Notes: generated from the letters alone by a model not told the origin. DNA of 64,000 nucleotides from Chryseobacterium mucoviscidosis (GCF_002177115.1 NZ_MVAG01000193.1:150545-214544); one strand, 5' to 3'. Positions 52,987-62,365 are shown, counted from the first letter of the stretch. A program made the numbers and translations.

Positions 52987-53640
52987 ATGAACACAATCGT
53001 TTTATCAGAACAATTTTCTTTAGTTAATTCATGGATCAATGAGCTTCGAAATGTTGAAATCCAGCACGACCGTATGAGATTCCGCAGAAATATGGAAAGA
53101 ATCGGCGAAATTGCTGCTTTCGAGATCAGTAAAACACTGGAGCAGAAAGAAATTGAAATTCAGACTCCTCTGGATACGATTAAAGTGAAAGAAATTGCTG
53201 TTCAGCCTGTTATTACAACCATTTTGAGAGCCGGAGTTCCTCTGTTTGAAGGAATTTTGAATTATCTTGATAAAGCAGACTGCGGATTTGTTGCCGCTTA
53301 CAGAAAACACGACGCCAACGATTATTTTTCTATTAAACAGGACTATTTAACGTGTCCCAATATCGAAGACAGACCTTTAATTGTTGCCGATCCGATGTTG
53401 GCAACCGGAGCTTCTCTTATCGAAGCCATTAAAGATCTGTTAACCCATGGAAAGCCGACTGAGCTTCACATTGTTGCTGCAATTGCTTCAAGGCAGGGAG
53501 TTGAAACCATAGAAAAAGCTTATCCCGATGCCAAAATCTGGGTAGGAGCTATTGATGAAAGTTTAACATCAAAAGGATATATCACTCCCGGATTGGGAGA
53601 TGCAGGAGATTTAAGCTACGGAGAAAAACTACAGCGATAA
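52987..53640 (+). CDS. upp: Uracil phosphoribosyltransferase
   Basis: It makes UMP from uracil and PRPP in pyrimidine salvage. The PRPP loop is VADPMLATGASLIEAI and the C-terminal YITPGLGDAGDLSYG binds uracil. At 217 aa it is the normal size. It is a single gene 82 bases after the der stop. Confidence 0.96.
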   Translation: MNTIVLSEQFSLVNSWINELRNVEIQHDRMRFRRNMERIGEIAAFEISKTLEQKEIEIQTPLDTIKVKEIAVQPVITTILRAGVPLFEGILNYLDKADCGFVAAYRKHDANDYFSIKQDYLTCPNIEDRPLIVADPMLATGASLIEAIKDLLTHGKPTELHIVAAIASRQGVETIEKAYPDAKIWVGAIDESLTSKGYITPGLGDAGDLSYGEKLQR

Positions 53641-53712
53641 AATAATCTGATCAATCTTTCTCAGGATCATTTTTACATCTGAATTTCTTTTATTTTTACG
53701 GAAACTGAAAAA

Positions 53713-53743
53713 GCCGAAGGAAAAAATATTTTTTCTCGTCTAA
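53713..53743 (+). promoter_or_regulatory. ECF-sigma-type promoter upstream of the sigma factor gene
   Basis: GCCGAAGGAAAA and CGTCTAA are separated by 12 bp. The same two blocks with the same spacing occur at 55160-55190. CGTCTAA resembles -10 elements of RpoE-like ECF sigma factors, so autoregulation is likely. Confidence 0.65.
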
Positions 53744-53774
53744 TATAAAAAGTGACCGTAATGAAAACCGGAAT

Positions 53775-54302
53775 ATGAATTTCGAGTTTATCTTCCGTCA
53801 GCATCAGAAAATGGTGTATAATCTTGCTTTGCAGTATACCCAGAATACCGAAGATGCGGAAGAAATAACTCAGGATGTTTTTGTAAAAATATCACAAAAA
53901 ATAGATGGCTTTAAAAACGAGTCATCCTTAAAAACATGGATTTACCGCATCGCAATCAATACATCCTTAGATTTTCTTAAACATAAAAATTCCAGGAAAA
54001 GATTCCTTTTCGGTCTCTTCAGAGATTCGGATGCCGAAAACAGACAGAATGAACCGGTAGATTTCAATCATCCCGGTGTAGTTCTTGAGCAGAAAGAAGA
54101 AGTGATGAAAATTTTCAGCTTTATCAATATGCTTCCGAATGATCAGAAAACAGTGGTTATCCTAATGAAAATTGAAGGCAATTCTCAACAGGAAACCGCT
54201 GAGATCATGAATATCAGTCAGAAAGCGGTGGAATCACTTTTTCAACGTGCCAAAAAAAATCTTGTCCAAAAACTAAATCAACAGAAGGAATATGAAAAAT
54301 AA
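53775..54302 (+). CDS. RNA polymerase ECF sigma factor
   Basis: Region 2 is FIFRQHQKMVYNLALQYTQNTEDAEEITQDVFVKI with the -10-reading helix FKNESSLKTWIYRIAINTSLD, then a variable linker, then region 4 (LPNDQKTVVILMKIEGNSQQETAEIMNISQKAVESLFQRAKKNL). The 175-aa size and order fit the ECF group. It overlaps the anti-sigma gene by 11 bases. A matching promoter motif precedes it. Confidence 0.93.
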   Translation: MNFEFIFRQHQKMVYNLALQYTQNTEDAEEITQDVFVKISQKIDGFKNESSLKTWIYRIAINTSLDFLKHKNSRKRFLFGLFRDSDAENRQNEPVDFNHPGVVLEQKEEVMKIFSFINMLPNDQKTVVILMKIEGNSQQETAEIMNISQKAVESLFQRAKKNLVQKLNQQKEYEK

Positions 54303-54576
54303 ATCGTCTAAGTATGTAATGGAAGATCAGTTGCAGATATTAGAAAAAATTCAGAGCGTGGAGGCTCCTTCAGAATTGTACGGAAAGATTCTCAGTAAAA
54401 TTGAGAATCAGAAGAAAGATATTGTTTCCCCAAAATGGATTTTCGCCGCGGCAGCCGTGATTGCTATTCTGATCAGTTTGAACGTAAAAGTTATTCAAAA
54501 CACAAAAGATAATTCAAAATCAGATTTTGATACCTTATTTATGATGAAATCACAAAATACTTTTTCGTATGACTAA
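54292..54576 (+). CDS. Small membrane protein, probable anti-sigma factor
   Basis: The 94-aa protein has a short cytoplasmic helical part (MEDQLQILEKIQSVEAPSELYGKILSKIENQ) and one membrane segment (WIFAAAAVIAILISLNVKVI). Position right after the sigma gene and size suggest an anti-sigma factor, although no zinc-binding (HxxxCxxC) motif is seen. It overlaps the next gene by 8 bases. Confidence 0.7.
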   Translation: MKNKSSKYVMEDQLQILEKIQSVEAPSELYGKILSKIENQKKDIVSPKWIFAAAAVIAILISLNVKVIQNTKDNSKSDFDTLFMMKSQNTFSYD

Positions 54577-55018
54577 AAACAGGTTTTACATTTTTATCAT
54601 CATCGGTCTGTTGATTTCTAATCTACTGTTGGTTGTCTTCATGCTCATGCGAAAACCTCCGCATCATTCGGGGCCGAGAAATCTCATTATTGAACGGCTG
54701 CATTTGGATGAAAAACAGATACAACAATATGACGTGCTGATTCAACAGCACAGAATGCAGATCAGAGAAAAAGAACACGAAATGATGGATGCGAAAACGC
54801 AGTATTATTCATTATTAAAAAATAAAGATCAGAAAAACGGAGATTCTTTGGTACAGCAGATCGGAAAGATAAGTATGGAAACCGAGAAAATTAACTTTAA
54901 ACATTTTCAGGACATCAGAAAAATTTGCCGTCCCGACCAGTTGCAGGATTTCGATCATCTTATTGATGAATTTGAATCTCTTTTTGCTCCCGGACCGAAA
55001 CCTCCACACGAACGATGA
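54569..55018 (+). CDS. Spy/CpxP-like periplasmic protein
   Basis: After an N-terminal membrane anchor (FYIFIIIGLLISNLLLVVFML) the protein has long charged helices with HLDEKQIQQYDVLIQQHRMQIREKE and a central DxxL-type loop, as in Spy/CpxP and metal-resistance (CnrX-like) sensors. It likely monitors envelope stress or metals and feeds the sigma/anti-sigma pair. No strict LTxxQ motif is seen, only DEKQIQQ. Confidence 0.72.
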   Translation: MTKNRFYIFIIIGLLISNLLLVVFMLMRKPPHHSGPRNLIIERLHLDEKQIQQYDVLIQQHRMQIREKEHEMMDAKTQYYSLLKNKDQKNGDSLVQQIGKISMETEKINFKHFQDIRKICRPDQLQDFDHLIDEFESLFAPGPKPPHER

Positions 55019-55159
55019 AAAAAAATATTTCGGATTTACTTAGTTTTCGTGGGTTTGGTTTTCTCTTTCACAGACAATATTTACCGGAAACAAGTCAGTG
55101 AAAAATAATTCGGAAAGACAATGACTGTCGATAAATAATTTCCCAAAAAAGTTTTATCA

Positions 55160-55190
55160 GCCGAAGGAAAATAAATGTATTGTCGTCTAA
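55160..55190 (+). promoter_or_regulatory. Second ECF-sigma-type promoter motif
   Basis: Same blocks and 12-bp spacing as at 53713-53743. It lies 209 bp upstream of the di-haem peroxidase start; a 25-codon frame (55222-55299) lies between but has no family and may be spurious. Confidence 0.55.
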
Positions 55191-55398
55191 GAAAATAATG
55201 ATGGCGTAAAGAATAAATAAAATGAAATCGGAAAGCTTAAAAAGTAAAACAGTCTTTGTCAGCTTTAAAAAACAATGTGTTATAAAATTGAAAGATTAGC
55301 ACAGATGTTAAGAACTACGATTAATCATGAAGAATCAAATTTTTTATTCCGAAAATAGCCTCTAAAAACTTTTAAACTAAACATTCTAAAAACCTCTT

Positions 55399-56598
55399 AT
55401 GAAAAAACTTACATCATGGCTTGTTCCTGCATTCTTCACAGCAGTAGCCTTATATTCCTGTTCGGGCAGCGATACCTATGAAGCAACTCCGGTTACACAG
55501 GAAGAATATCTCGGAATTCTGGCTGCTTTTGGTTCCAATATCAATCTCAGCAGTCTTGAAAATTATGCCAATCAGCCTAAACCGGCTTATATTACAAGAG
55601 ATAACACAGCCGGAAATCCGATTACAGATAAAGGTGCTACTTTAGGAAGAATGCTTTTTTACGACAAAAATCTTTCGAAAAACAACACCATTTCATGTTC
55701 AAGCTGTCACAAACAGGAATTTGCTTTTGGAGACAATGCAGTTGCAAGTACCGGAGTGAACGGAACAACAGGCAGACATTCCATGAGACTGGTAAATGCA
55801 AGATTCGGCAATGAAATGAAATTTTTCTGGGACGAAAGAGCTGCTAATCTGGAAGCACAGACTACGTTCCCGATTCAGGATCATAACGAAATGGGCTTCA
55901 GCGGAACAAACGGCGATGGAACACTTCAGGATCTGATTGCAAAACTGCAGAACATTAAATATTATCAGGAAATGTTCAAATTTGTTTACGGAGATACTAC
56001 CGTTAATCAAACAAGAATTCAGAATGCATTGGCGCAGTTTATCAGAAGTATTCAGTCTTTTGATTCCAAATATGATGCAGGAAGAGCTGCAAGCGCAAAT
56101 GATCAGCAGCCGTTTGCAAACTTTACGGCACAGGAAAATCAGGGAAAAAATCTATTTCTGGCTCCTCCTGTTTTTGATGCCACAGGAAACCGTACCGGTG
56201 GCGGATTGGGTTGTGCGGCCTGTCACGCCGCTCCGGAATTTGATATTGATCCGAATTCCAGAAACAACGGAATTATTGGGAAAATCAGCGGAACCGGAAT
56301 CGATGTTTTTAACACCAAAGCCCCAAGTTTAAGAAACGTTACCAACAGCAGCGGAATAGAAAACGGACAGTTTATGCACACCGGAAATTTTACAACACTT
56401 CAGCAGGTGATTGGTCATTACGGAAATATCAATATTGCACCGGGAAATACCAATCTCGATCCTCGTTTGGCGCCTAACGGAAACGGACAAAAGCTAAACC
56501 TTACATCAACGGAAGTGAATGCGGTGATTGCATTTCTGAAAACACTTTCCGGAACCGATGTGTATACCAATAAAAAATGGAGTAATCCTTTTAAATAA
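55399..56598 (+). CDS. Di-haem cytochrome c peroxidase, lipoprotein
   Basis: A signal peptide with lipobox (ALYSCSG) exports it. Two haem c motifs are present: CSSCHKQEFAFGD near residue 100 and CAACHAAPEFD near 273, the typical pair of the CcpA/MauG superfamily. It reduces hydrogen peroxide in the periplasm using cytochrome electrons. Full length at 399 aa. Its closeness to the sigma operon suggests stress control. Confidence 0.93.
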   Translation: MKKLTSWLVPAFFTAVALYSCSGSDTYEATPVTQEEYLGILAAFGSNINLSSLENYANQPKPAYITRDNTAGNPITDKGATLGRMLFYDKNLSKNNTISCSSCHKQEFAFGDNAVASTGVNGTTGRHSMRLVNARFGNEMKFFWDERAANLEAQTTFPIQDHNEMGFSGTNGDGTLQDLIAKLQNIKYYQEMFKFVYGDTTVNQTRIQNALAQFIRSIQSFDSKYDAGRAASANDQQPFANFTAQENQGKNLFLAPPVFDATGNRTGGGLGCAACHAAPEFDIDPNSRNNGIIGKISGTGIDVFNTKAPSLRNVTNSSGIENGQFMHTGNFTTLQQVIGHYGNINIAPGNTNLDPRLAPNGNGQKLNLTSTEVNAVIAFLKTLSGTDVYTNKKWSNPFK

Positions 56599-56610
56599 TT
56601 ACAATTTCTT

Positions 56611-56640
56611 AAAGCTGTTCTTTGTAGAGCAGCTTTTTTT
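56611..56640 (+). terminator. Terminator after the peroxidase
   Basis: The stem AAAGCTG / CAGCTTT is followed by T7. It lies between two converging genes. Confidence 0.8.
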
Positions 56641-57292
56641 ATTCATCAATCGCCATAACCAAAACACTTACTTTATTATCTCCCGATTTCAGAATCTCCC
56701 ATGCAATCGAAGCCAGCGTATTTCCCGTTGTAAAAACATCATCAATTAACAAAATATGCTTACCTGAAATATTTTTAGTCATTGAAAATACATTTTCCGT
56801 TTTCAGCCGGTTCTGTTTATCTTTCAAAGCCTGAGCTTTGGAATAATGATTTCTCTTCATCACATCATGATCAAACGGAATAGCATAAAATTCTGAAAGC
56901 GTTTCGGCGAACCAATGCAGTTGATTATATCCTCTTTCTTTTAATTTTCTCGGATGAAGCGGAACCGTCACCAAAAGATCAGGCTTCTGATTTTTAAAAT
57001 CAAGTCTTTCCGTCGTCCATTCAGCTAAAGTTTTCCCGATTTTGTACCGACTCCTGTACTTCAGTTCATGAATTAATTTCCGGCTCACATTTTCTTTTTC
57101 AAACTGCATGAGTGCAAAAGCATTTTCGATAGGAAAAAGGAGACTGCATTTTTCTTTAACAAAATTATCTTCAGAATAATCGTTGTGGGTAAAGTGGATC
57201 TGTTCAAAACAAAGATTACAGACCGGGAAATTGGCATCAATAATGCGGCTGCACCGAATACAGCGATTCGGAAATAAAATATCGAGCATCAT
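56639..57292 (-). CDS. comF: ComF family phosphoribosyltransferase-like protein
   Basis: It has an N-terminal zinc-type cysteine cluster (CIRCSRIIDANFPVCNLC) and a C-terminal PRTase domain with VPLHPRKLKERGYNQ and ILLIDDVFTTGNTLASIAW. ComF proteins take part in DNA uptake in some bacteria. Start is ATG at 57292 (or 57289). Confidence 0.92.
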   Translation of the reverse strand: MMLDILFPNRCIRCSRIIDANFPVCNLCFEQIHFTHNDYSEDNFVKEKCSLLFPIENAFALMQFEKENVSRKLIHELKYRSRYKIGKTLAEWTTERLDFKNQKPDLLVTVPLHPRKLKERGYNQLHWFAETLSEFYAIPFDHDVMKRNHYSKAQALKDKQNRLKTENVFSMTKNISGKHILLIDDVFTTGNTLASIAWEILKSGDNKVSVLVMAIDE

Positions 57293-57631
57293 TTGCGGAT
57301 TGAATAACTAAAATGATTATTAATTTTTTACAGGAATAAAAGATTATTAATTCTTTCGATTAAATAACCCGAATAATTAAATTGTTTTTTATATCCCTAA
57401 TTGGTGTAAAAATAATCATTTCATCCGAAAATGAAGTGAATAATTAAAAAATAGAAAAAAATATGATTGTCCGTAACTTGTCATAATTAGAAAACCTTTG
57501 AGTTCTTCGCTTTATGCTGAGCTTGTCGAAGTACCTTTGCGAACTTAAAAACAGTTGGTATATAAAAGAATCTTAGCGATTCTTTGCGTGAAAATTAAGC
57601 ATTATGATCAATAACGGATAATCATAAAAAA
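57293..57631. repeat. Intergenic with dispersed repeats; no gene
   Basis: The 339 bases between two minus-strand genes have no coding sequence. They include GCTGAGCTTGTCGAAG (57516-57531, the same family as 51559) followed by CTTTGCGAAC/TTCTTTGCGTG motifs to ~57595. Confidence 0.55.
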
Positions 57632-59107
57632 TTACAAAATGTCTTTCCTGATTTTTTCAATTGCGTTTTTCATCCCCGAATTAAAATATTCCTTCTCCAG
57701 ACGGATTGGCGGCGATTGCCTTACTTCACAATCCGCAATGCTGCACGATTCGCAGGTTACTCCTACATTGATGGTTTTCAGGGTGGGAGACTTAATAAAA
57801 TTGATTTTTTTGATGGTCTGAGAATTCAATAAAATTCCCAAACAATAACTTCTGTTGCTTCCATCTGAGAAAGGATTTTTCTGTGAGGTGGAAATCACAA
57901 GATAGCTGATTCCCTGATCTTTATAATGAGAAATCTGGGCTTCCGTTAATGTTTCATTTTCTTTTAAATGATGAAGATTTTTCACGGCAATCCATCTTCT
58001 GCAGTAATGCTCGTTGGTTGCATTCGCATGAGGAGCCTGTTGATGATTGAGATGTAACTCTTTTAAAATCTGTATTTTATCTGAATTTTTCTTTTTGACT
58101 AAACATAAATAAAACAAATCTTTTATTCCCAGTTCAGAAGAAAGAAGATTCGTCAGGCGATAGTAAAATGTTTCGGGAGAATTGGTGAAATTATCGATTA
58201 AACTTTCAAAATTCTGGGGATTCCATTCGTTTTGCAGGAAAAAATCTGAAGTTTTTTCAATTGTTTTCTGTTTTGAAATTAACAAAGCTCCCGCAAAATA
58301 CGAAGCATAAAAATTATTTAAAATTTCTTCAAAACTTCCGAAATCCAGCCACGAATACGTATTCGGACGGTTTTTCAGCTCCAGAACATTAAATCCGATC
58401 TCTTTCGCAAGAATAAAGGTTTTCTGATCTTTTTCCAATTTCCGGTTTAAAAGCAACAGTTTTTTTTCAGGGATAAACAACGAGCGTAAATTATCCAGCG
58501 TTCCGTATCGTTCAAAATCTTCCGACTGAATCTGGTAATTAAATTTTTCATTCAGAATATTCTCCAGAACATCAGACTGTAAATTTTTGTCGATCTGCAA
58601 TCCGTTTTCCTGAGCAAAAAACTGAACTTTTTCCTCAATTTCAGGAAAATAATTATCATAAAGCTCCTGAAAAGAACGTAAAACGGCGAAGTAAAATCTT
58701 TCCTTTCCTAAATTATAGTTTTGTGAAATTTCGATCAGGGCATTGATAAAAGCGGTGACTTTCTTTGGCGCATCACTAATGATACTGATTAGGTTATTTT
58801 TATTGATCCCGAAAAGATCCAAAGGAATTTCTTTAAAAAAATCTGACTGAAGAATTTCATTAAAAGGAGTGAGGCTTTTGTCCAGCTTCGTGGAAACCAG
58901 ATCGTCAAAAGTGCAGTTCAGCGCTTCCGAAAGCTGAATGATCTTATCATGCTTCGGATATTTTTTTCCGTTTTCAATTTCGTTAAGGTAGGATTTCGAT
59001 AAACCAGTCTTTACCGCAAGATCCTGTAAAGACCAGTTTTTCTTCTGTCTCTGCTGTTTCAGTTTCAGCCCGAAAACCGTTTTAATAAAGTCACTGTCCG
59101 AATTCAT
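57632..59107 (-). CDS. XRE-family regulator with IrrE-like and cysteine-rich C-terminal domains
   Basis: Residues ~8-65 are a XRE HTH (LKQQRQKKNWSLQDLAVKTGLSKSYLNEIENGKKYPKHDKI). The middle (FILAKEIGFNVLELKN, NNFYASYFAGALLI) corresponds to the IrrE/DUF955-like sensor domain, and the end has CESCSIADCEVRQSPPIRLEKE, the cysteine-rich DUF2083-like part. This is the domain order of RamB/ScfR-type regulators that control the glyoxylate and short-chain acyl pathways. It is divergent from aceB-aceA with two palindromes between, so regulation of those genes is likely. Confidence 0.85.
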   Translation of the reverse strand: MNSDSDFIKTVFGLKLKQQRQKKNWSLQDLAVKTGLSKSYLNEIENGKKYPKHDKIIQLSEALNCTFDDLVSTKLDKSLTPFNEILQSDFFKEIPLDLFGINKNNLISIISDAPKKVTAFINALIEISQNYNLGKERFYFAVLRSFQELYDNYFPEIEEKVQFFAQENGLQIDKNLQSDVLENILNEKFNYQIQSEDFERYGTLDNLRSLFIPEKKLLLLNRKLEKDQKTFILAKEIGFNVLELKNRPNTYSWLDFGSFEEILNNFYASYFAGALLISKQKTIEKTSDFFLQNEWNPQNFESLIDNFTNSPETFYYRLTNLLSSELGIKDLFYLCLVKKKNSDKIQILKELHLNHQQAPHANATNEHYCRRWIAVKNLHHLKENETLTEAQISHYKDQGISYLVISTSQKNPFSDGSNRSYCLGILLNSQTIKKINFIKSPTLKTINVGVTCESCSIADCEVRQSPPIRLEKEYFNSGMKNAIEKIRKDIL

Positions 59108-59129
59108 AATTCAAATATAATATTTAGAA

Positions 59130-59141
59130 GCGATTATTCGC
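59130..59141. promoter_or_regulatory. Operator-like palindrome 1
   Basis: GCGATTATTCGC has perfect GCGA/TCGC arms around 4 bases, 23 bp upstream of the XRE gene start. It matches the arms of the palindrome at 59163. Confidence 0.5.
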
Positions 59142-59162
59142 ATAATAATTTTTAAAATAATT

Positions 59163-59178
59163 TAGCGAACGTTCGCTA
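59163..59178. promoter_or_regulatory. Operator-like palindrome 2
   Basis: TAGCGAACGTTCGCTA is a perfect 16-bp palindrome centred 33 bp from the one at 59130. It covers the place where a -33 element for the aceB promoter would be, so binding of the regulator there could control initiation. Confidence 0.65.
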
Positions 59179-59196
59179 TTTGTGAAAATTTTTATT

Positions 59197-59204
59197 TATG
59201 TTTG
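59197..59204 (+). promoter_or_regulatory. -7 element of the aceB promoter
   Basis: TATGTTTG matches TAnnTTTG. No good TTG is found at the ideal distance, which fits a promoter that depends on a regulator at 59163. Confidence 0.55.
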
Positions 59205-59232
59205 CAATGTTCAATTACAAAATTAAAACAAT

Positions 59233-60807
59233 ATGGAAACCAAGATTCAGTTGAAAATCAAGGAACAACAAAATTTTGAAGAAGTTTTTACCAATGATTT
59301 AATCGATTTTTTGGTTGAGCTTCATCAGAATTTTAATCCGAAAAGAATAAAGCTTTTAGAAGAACGAGAAATCAGGCAAAATGAATTTGATAAAGGAATT
59401 CTTCCGGAATTTTTAGAAGAAACCAAGGAAATAAGAAACGGAAACTGGATCTGCGCTCCGCTTCCGAAAGATTTACTGGATCGGAGAGTGGAAATCACAG
59501 GACCGGTAGACCGGAAAATGATCATCAACGCATTAAATTCCGGAGCTTCCACTTTTATGGCAGATTTTGAGGACAGCAATTCTCCGACCTGGAAGAACTG
59601 TATGGAAGGTCAGTTAAATCTTTCTGATGCGGTGAACCGAAGAATAGATTTTACGACTGAACAGGGAAAATCTTATCAGCTAAATGAAAAAACGGCTGTT
59701 TTATTGGTTCGTCCGCGAGGTTTACATTTAAATGAAAAACATATTGAAATTAATGGGGAACAGGCTTCGGCGTCATTAATCGATTTCGGAATTTATTTTT
59801 TCAGAAATGCTAAACAATTACTTGAAAATGGAAGCGGACCGTATTTTTATCTCCCGAAATTAGAGCATTATCAGGAAGCAAGATGGTGGAACGAAGTGTT
59901 TGTTTTTGCACAGAATTACTTAGAAATTCCGCAGGGAACCATTAAAGCAACGGTTTTAATAGAAACAATTACCGCTTCTTTTCAGATTGATGAAATTTTA
60001 TTTGAATTAAAAGACCACAGTTCCGGACTCAACTGCGGAAGATGGGATTATATTTTTTCTTTCATTAAAAAATTCAGAAATCTTCCCCGGTTTATTGTTC
60101 CCGACAGAGATCAGGTAACCATGACTTCTCCTTTTATGAGTGCGTATTCTAAACGTGTTATTGAAATTTGTCACAAAAGAAATGTTCATGCAATTGGAGG
60201 AATGGCGGCACAGATTCCTGTTAAAAATGATTATGAAGCGAACAGTATTGCTTTTGGAAAAGTAAGAAGCGATAAAGAACGGGAAGTAAAAAACGGACAC
60301 GACGGAACATGGGTGGCTCATCCTGCGTTGGTTTCTGTGGCTAAAGATATTTTTGATAAATATATGCCTTCCAAAAATCAGATCGATAAAAAAGTTCAAT
60401 ACCATATCACCGAAAAAGATTTACTGGAAGTTCCGAAAGGTGAAATCACTGAAAAAGGGGTCCGAAAAAACATCAATGTCGGAATTCTTTACATCGAATC
60501 GTGGTTAATGGGAACGGGAGCTGCAGCCATTTATCATTTAATGGAAGATGCGGCAACCGCAGAAATCTCCAGAACCCAGATCTGGCAATGGCTGAAAAAT
60601 GATGCCGTTTTAAGTGATGACCGCACTTTAACCAGAGAAATGATTCTTCAGTGGGAATTTGAAGAACTGGAAAGAATTGAAAAGTATGTTGGTGAAGAAC
60701 GTTTCCGTAAAGGGAAATTCAATCTTGCTAAAGAACTTTTTAATGAGCTGATTTTCAGTGAGAAATTTGATGAATTTTTAACTCTGAAAGCGTATCCTTT
60801 TATTTAA
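59233..60807 (+). CDS. aceB: Malate synthase A
   Basis: It condenses glyoxylate with acetyl-CoA to malate, the second step of the glyoxylate bypass. The signature KDHSSGLNCGRWDYIFS and the HAIGGMAAQIP block are typical of the A isoform (524 aa). It is followed by aceA, so both enzymes of the bypass are together behind a regulated promoter. Confidence 0.97.
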   Translation: METKIQLKIKEQQNFEEVFTNDLIDFLVELHQNFNPKRIKLLEEREIRQNEFDKGILPEFLEETKEIRNGNWICAPLPKDLLDRRVEITGPVDRKMIINALNSGASTFMADFEDSNSPTWKNCMEGQLNLSDAVNRRIDFTTEQGKSYQLNEKTAVLLVRPRGLHLNEKHIEINGEQASASLIDFGIYFFRNAKQLLENGSGPYFYLPKLEHYQEARWWNEVFVFAQNYLEIPQGTIKATVLIETITASFQIDEILFELKDHSSGLNCGRWDYIFSFIKKFRNLPRFIVPDRDQVTMTSPFMSAYSKRVIEICHKRNVHAIGGMAAQIPVKNDYEANSIAFGKVRSDKEREVKNGHDGTWVAHPALVSVAKDIFDKYMPSKNQIDKKVQYHITEKDLLEVPKGEITEKGVRKNINVGILYIESWLMGTGAAAIYHLMEDAATAEISRTQIWQWLKNDAVLSDDRTLTREMILQWEFEELERIEKYVGEERFRKGKFNLAKELFNELIFSEKFDEFLTLKAYPFI

Positions 60808-60871
60808 GAGGGAGAGTAATGAGAGTGGGAGAGTGGGAGAGTTTTAGGGTTTGAGCGTTTAATGTAATTGC

Positions 60872-60941
60872 AACGATCAACGATCAACCATCAATTATCA
60901 ATTATCAATTATCAATTATCAATTATCAATCATCAATTATC
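60872..60941. repeat. 7-bp tandem repeat in the aceB-aceA spacer
   Basis: Ten units of AAYNATC type: 2 x AACGATC, AACCATC, 5 x AATTATC, AATCATC, AATTATC. A GAGAGTGG-type short repeat (60811-60843) precedes it. Both look like slippage-prone sequence in the spacer of 179 bp. Confidence 0.85.
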
Positions 60942-60986
60942 TATCAACCGTCAACAAACAACAATTAACTAAACAAAAAAAATAGT

Positions 60987-62267
60987 ATGAAAACAAGACA
61001 AGAACAAATTCAGGAGATCGAAAAAGACTGGCTGGAAAACCCACGCTGGAAAGGAGTTAAACGTCCTTATACAGCGGAAGATGTTTTAAAGCTTCGCGGT
61101 TCTTACAAACTGGATTACACCATTGCCACTGAAATGTCTAAAAAATTCTGGAATTTACTCAACACTCAGGATTTCGTTGCAGGACTTGGCGCGTTAACCG
61201 GAAATCAGGCGGTTCAGGAAGTGGATGCAGGTTTGCAGGCAATTTATCTTTCCGGATGGCAGGTTGCAGCAGATGCCAATTTATCGGGAGAAATGTATCC
61301 GGATCAGTCATTATACCCCGCCAATTCAGTTCCTTCTGTAGTAAAGAAAATTAACAATGCTTTATTGAGAGCAGATCAGATCCAGTCTGTGAACGGAGGC
61401 GGAGAAAAAGAATATCTGGTTCCGATTATTGCCGATGCAGAAGCCGGTTTTGGCGGAAATTTAAATGCCTATGAACTGATGAAACAGATGATTGAAGCAG
61501 GAGCTGCCGCAGTGCATTTTGAAGACCAGCTTTCTTCTGCTAAAAAATGCGGTCATTTGGGCGGAAAAGTTTTGGTTCCTACGCAGGAAGCCATCAATAA
61601 ATTAATTTCTGCTCGTTTGGCGGCGGATGTTTTGGGAGTTCCAAGTTTAATTATTGCAAGAACAGATGCAGATGCAGCAGATTTGCTGACTTCTGATATT
61701 GACGACAGAGATAAAAAATTTGTAACAGGCGAAAGAACTTCAGAAGGTTTCTATGTCGTAAAAAACGGAGTAGAGCAGGGAATCGACAGAGGTTTATCTT
61801 ATGCGCCATACGCTGATCTTATCTGGATGGAAACCTCTAATCCTGATCTGGAACAGGCAAGAAGATTTGCAGAAGGCATTCATGCGAAATTTCCTGATAA
61901 AATGTTGGCGTACAACTGTTCTCCATCCTTCAACTGGGCAGCAAGGCTTTCTGTGGAAGAAATGCAGAATTTCCGTGAAGAGCTGGCAAAATTAGGGTAC
62001 AAATTCCAGTTTATTACTTTGGCGGGTTTCCATGCGTTAAATACCGCGATGTTCGAGCTGGCTTTAGCTTATAAAGAAAAAGGAATGGCAGGATATTCTG
62101 AATTGCAGGAGCGTGAGTTTGCGTTGCAGCAAAAAGGTTTCAGAGCAGTAAAACATCAGTCGTTTGTAGGAACTGGCTATTTTGATGAGGTACAGAATAT
62201 TGTTACCAACGGCTCTTCTGCAACGGTTGCCATGAAAGATTCTACCGAGACCGCACAATTTCACTAA
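60987..62267 (+). CDS. aceA: Isocitrate lyase
   Basis: It splits isocitrate into succinate and glyoxylate. The active-site signature KKCGHLGGK (catalytic Cys) lies near residue 188, with the PIIADAEAGFGG and WMETSNPDLEQAR blocks. Complete at 426 aa. Confidence 0.97.
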   Translation: MKTRQEQIQEIEKDWLENPRWKGVKRPYTAEDVLKLRGSYKLDYTIATEMSKKFWNLLNTQDFVAGLGALTGNQAVQEVDAGLQAIYLSGWQVAADANLSGEMYPDQSLYPANSVPSVVKKINNALLRADQIQSVNGGGEKEYLVPIIADAEAGFGGNLNAYELMKQMIEAGAAAVHFEDQLSSAKKCGHLGGKVLVPTQEAINKLISARLAADVLGVPSLIIARTDADAADLLTSDIDDRDKKFVTGERTSEGFYVVKNGVEQGIDRGLSYAPYADLIWMETSNPDLEQARRFAEGIHAKFPDKMLAYNCSPSFNWAARLSVEEMQNFREELAKLGYKFQFITLAGFHALNTAMFELALAYKEKGMAGYSELQEREFALQQKGFRAVKHQSFVGTGYFDEVQNIVTNGSSATVAMKDSTETAQFH

Positions 62268-62300
62268 AAAGTTCCGTTTTTAATTAAATTTAATTGTTAG

Positions 62301-62330
62301 AACCTTCTCGATTTTGGGAAGGTTTTAATT
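62301..62330 (+). terminator. Terminator after aceA
   Basis: The stem AACCTTC / GAAGGTT is followed by T's with two A interruptions. It ends 36 bases before the thioesterase start. Confidence 0.65.
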
Positions 62331-62365
62331 TTTATGTGCTAATTTTGAATTTATATTTGAAGGAG

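Noticed and set aside
55222..55299. 25-codon frame between the second ECF promoter and the peroxidase
   Set aside because: Too short and without homology or a clear ribosome binding site; left as possible leader only.
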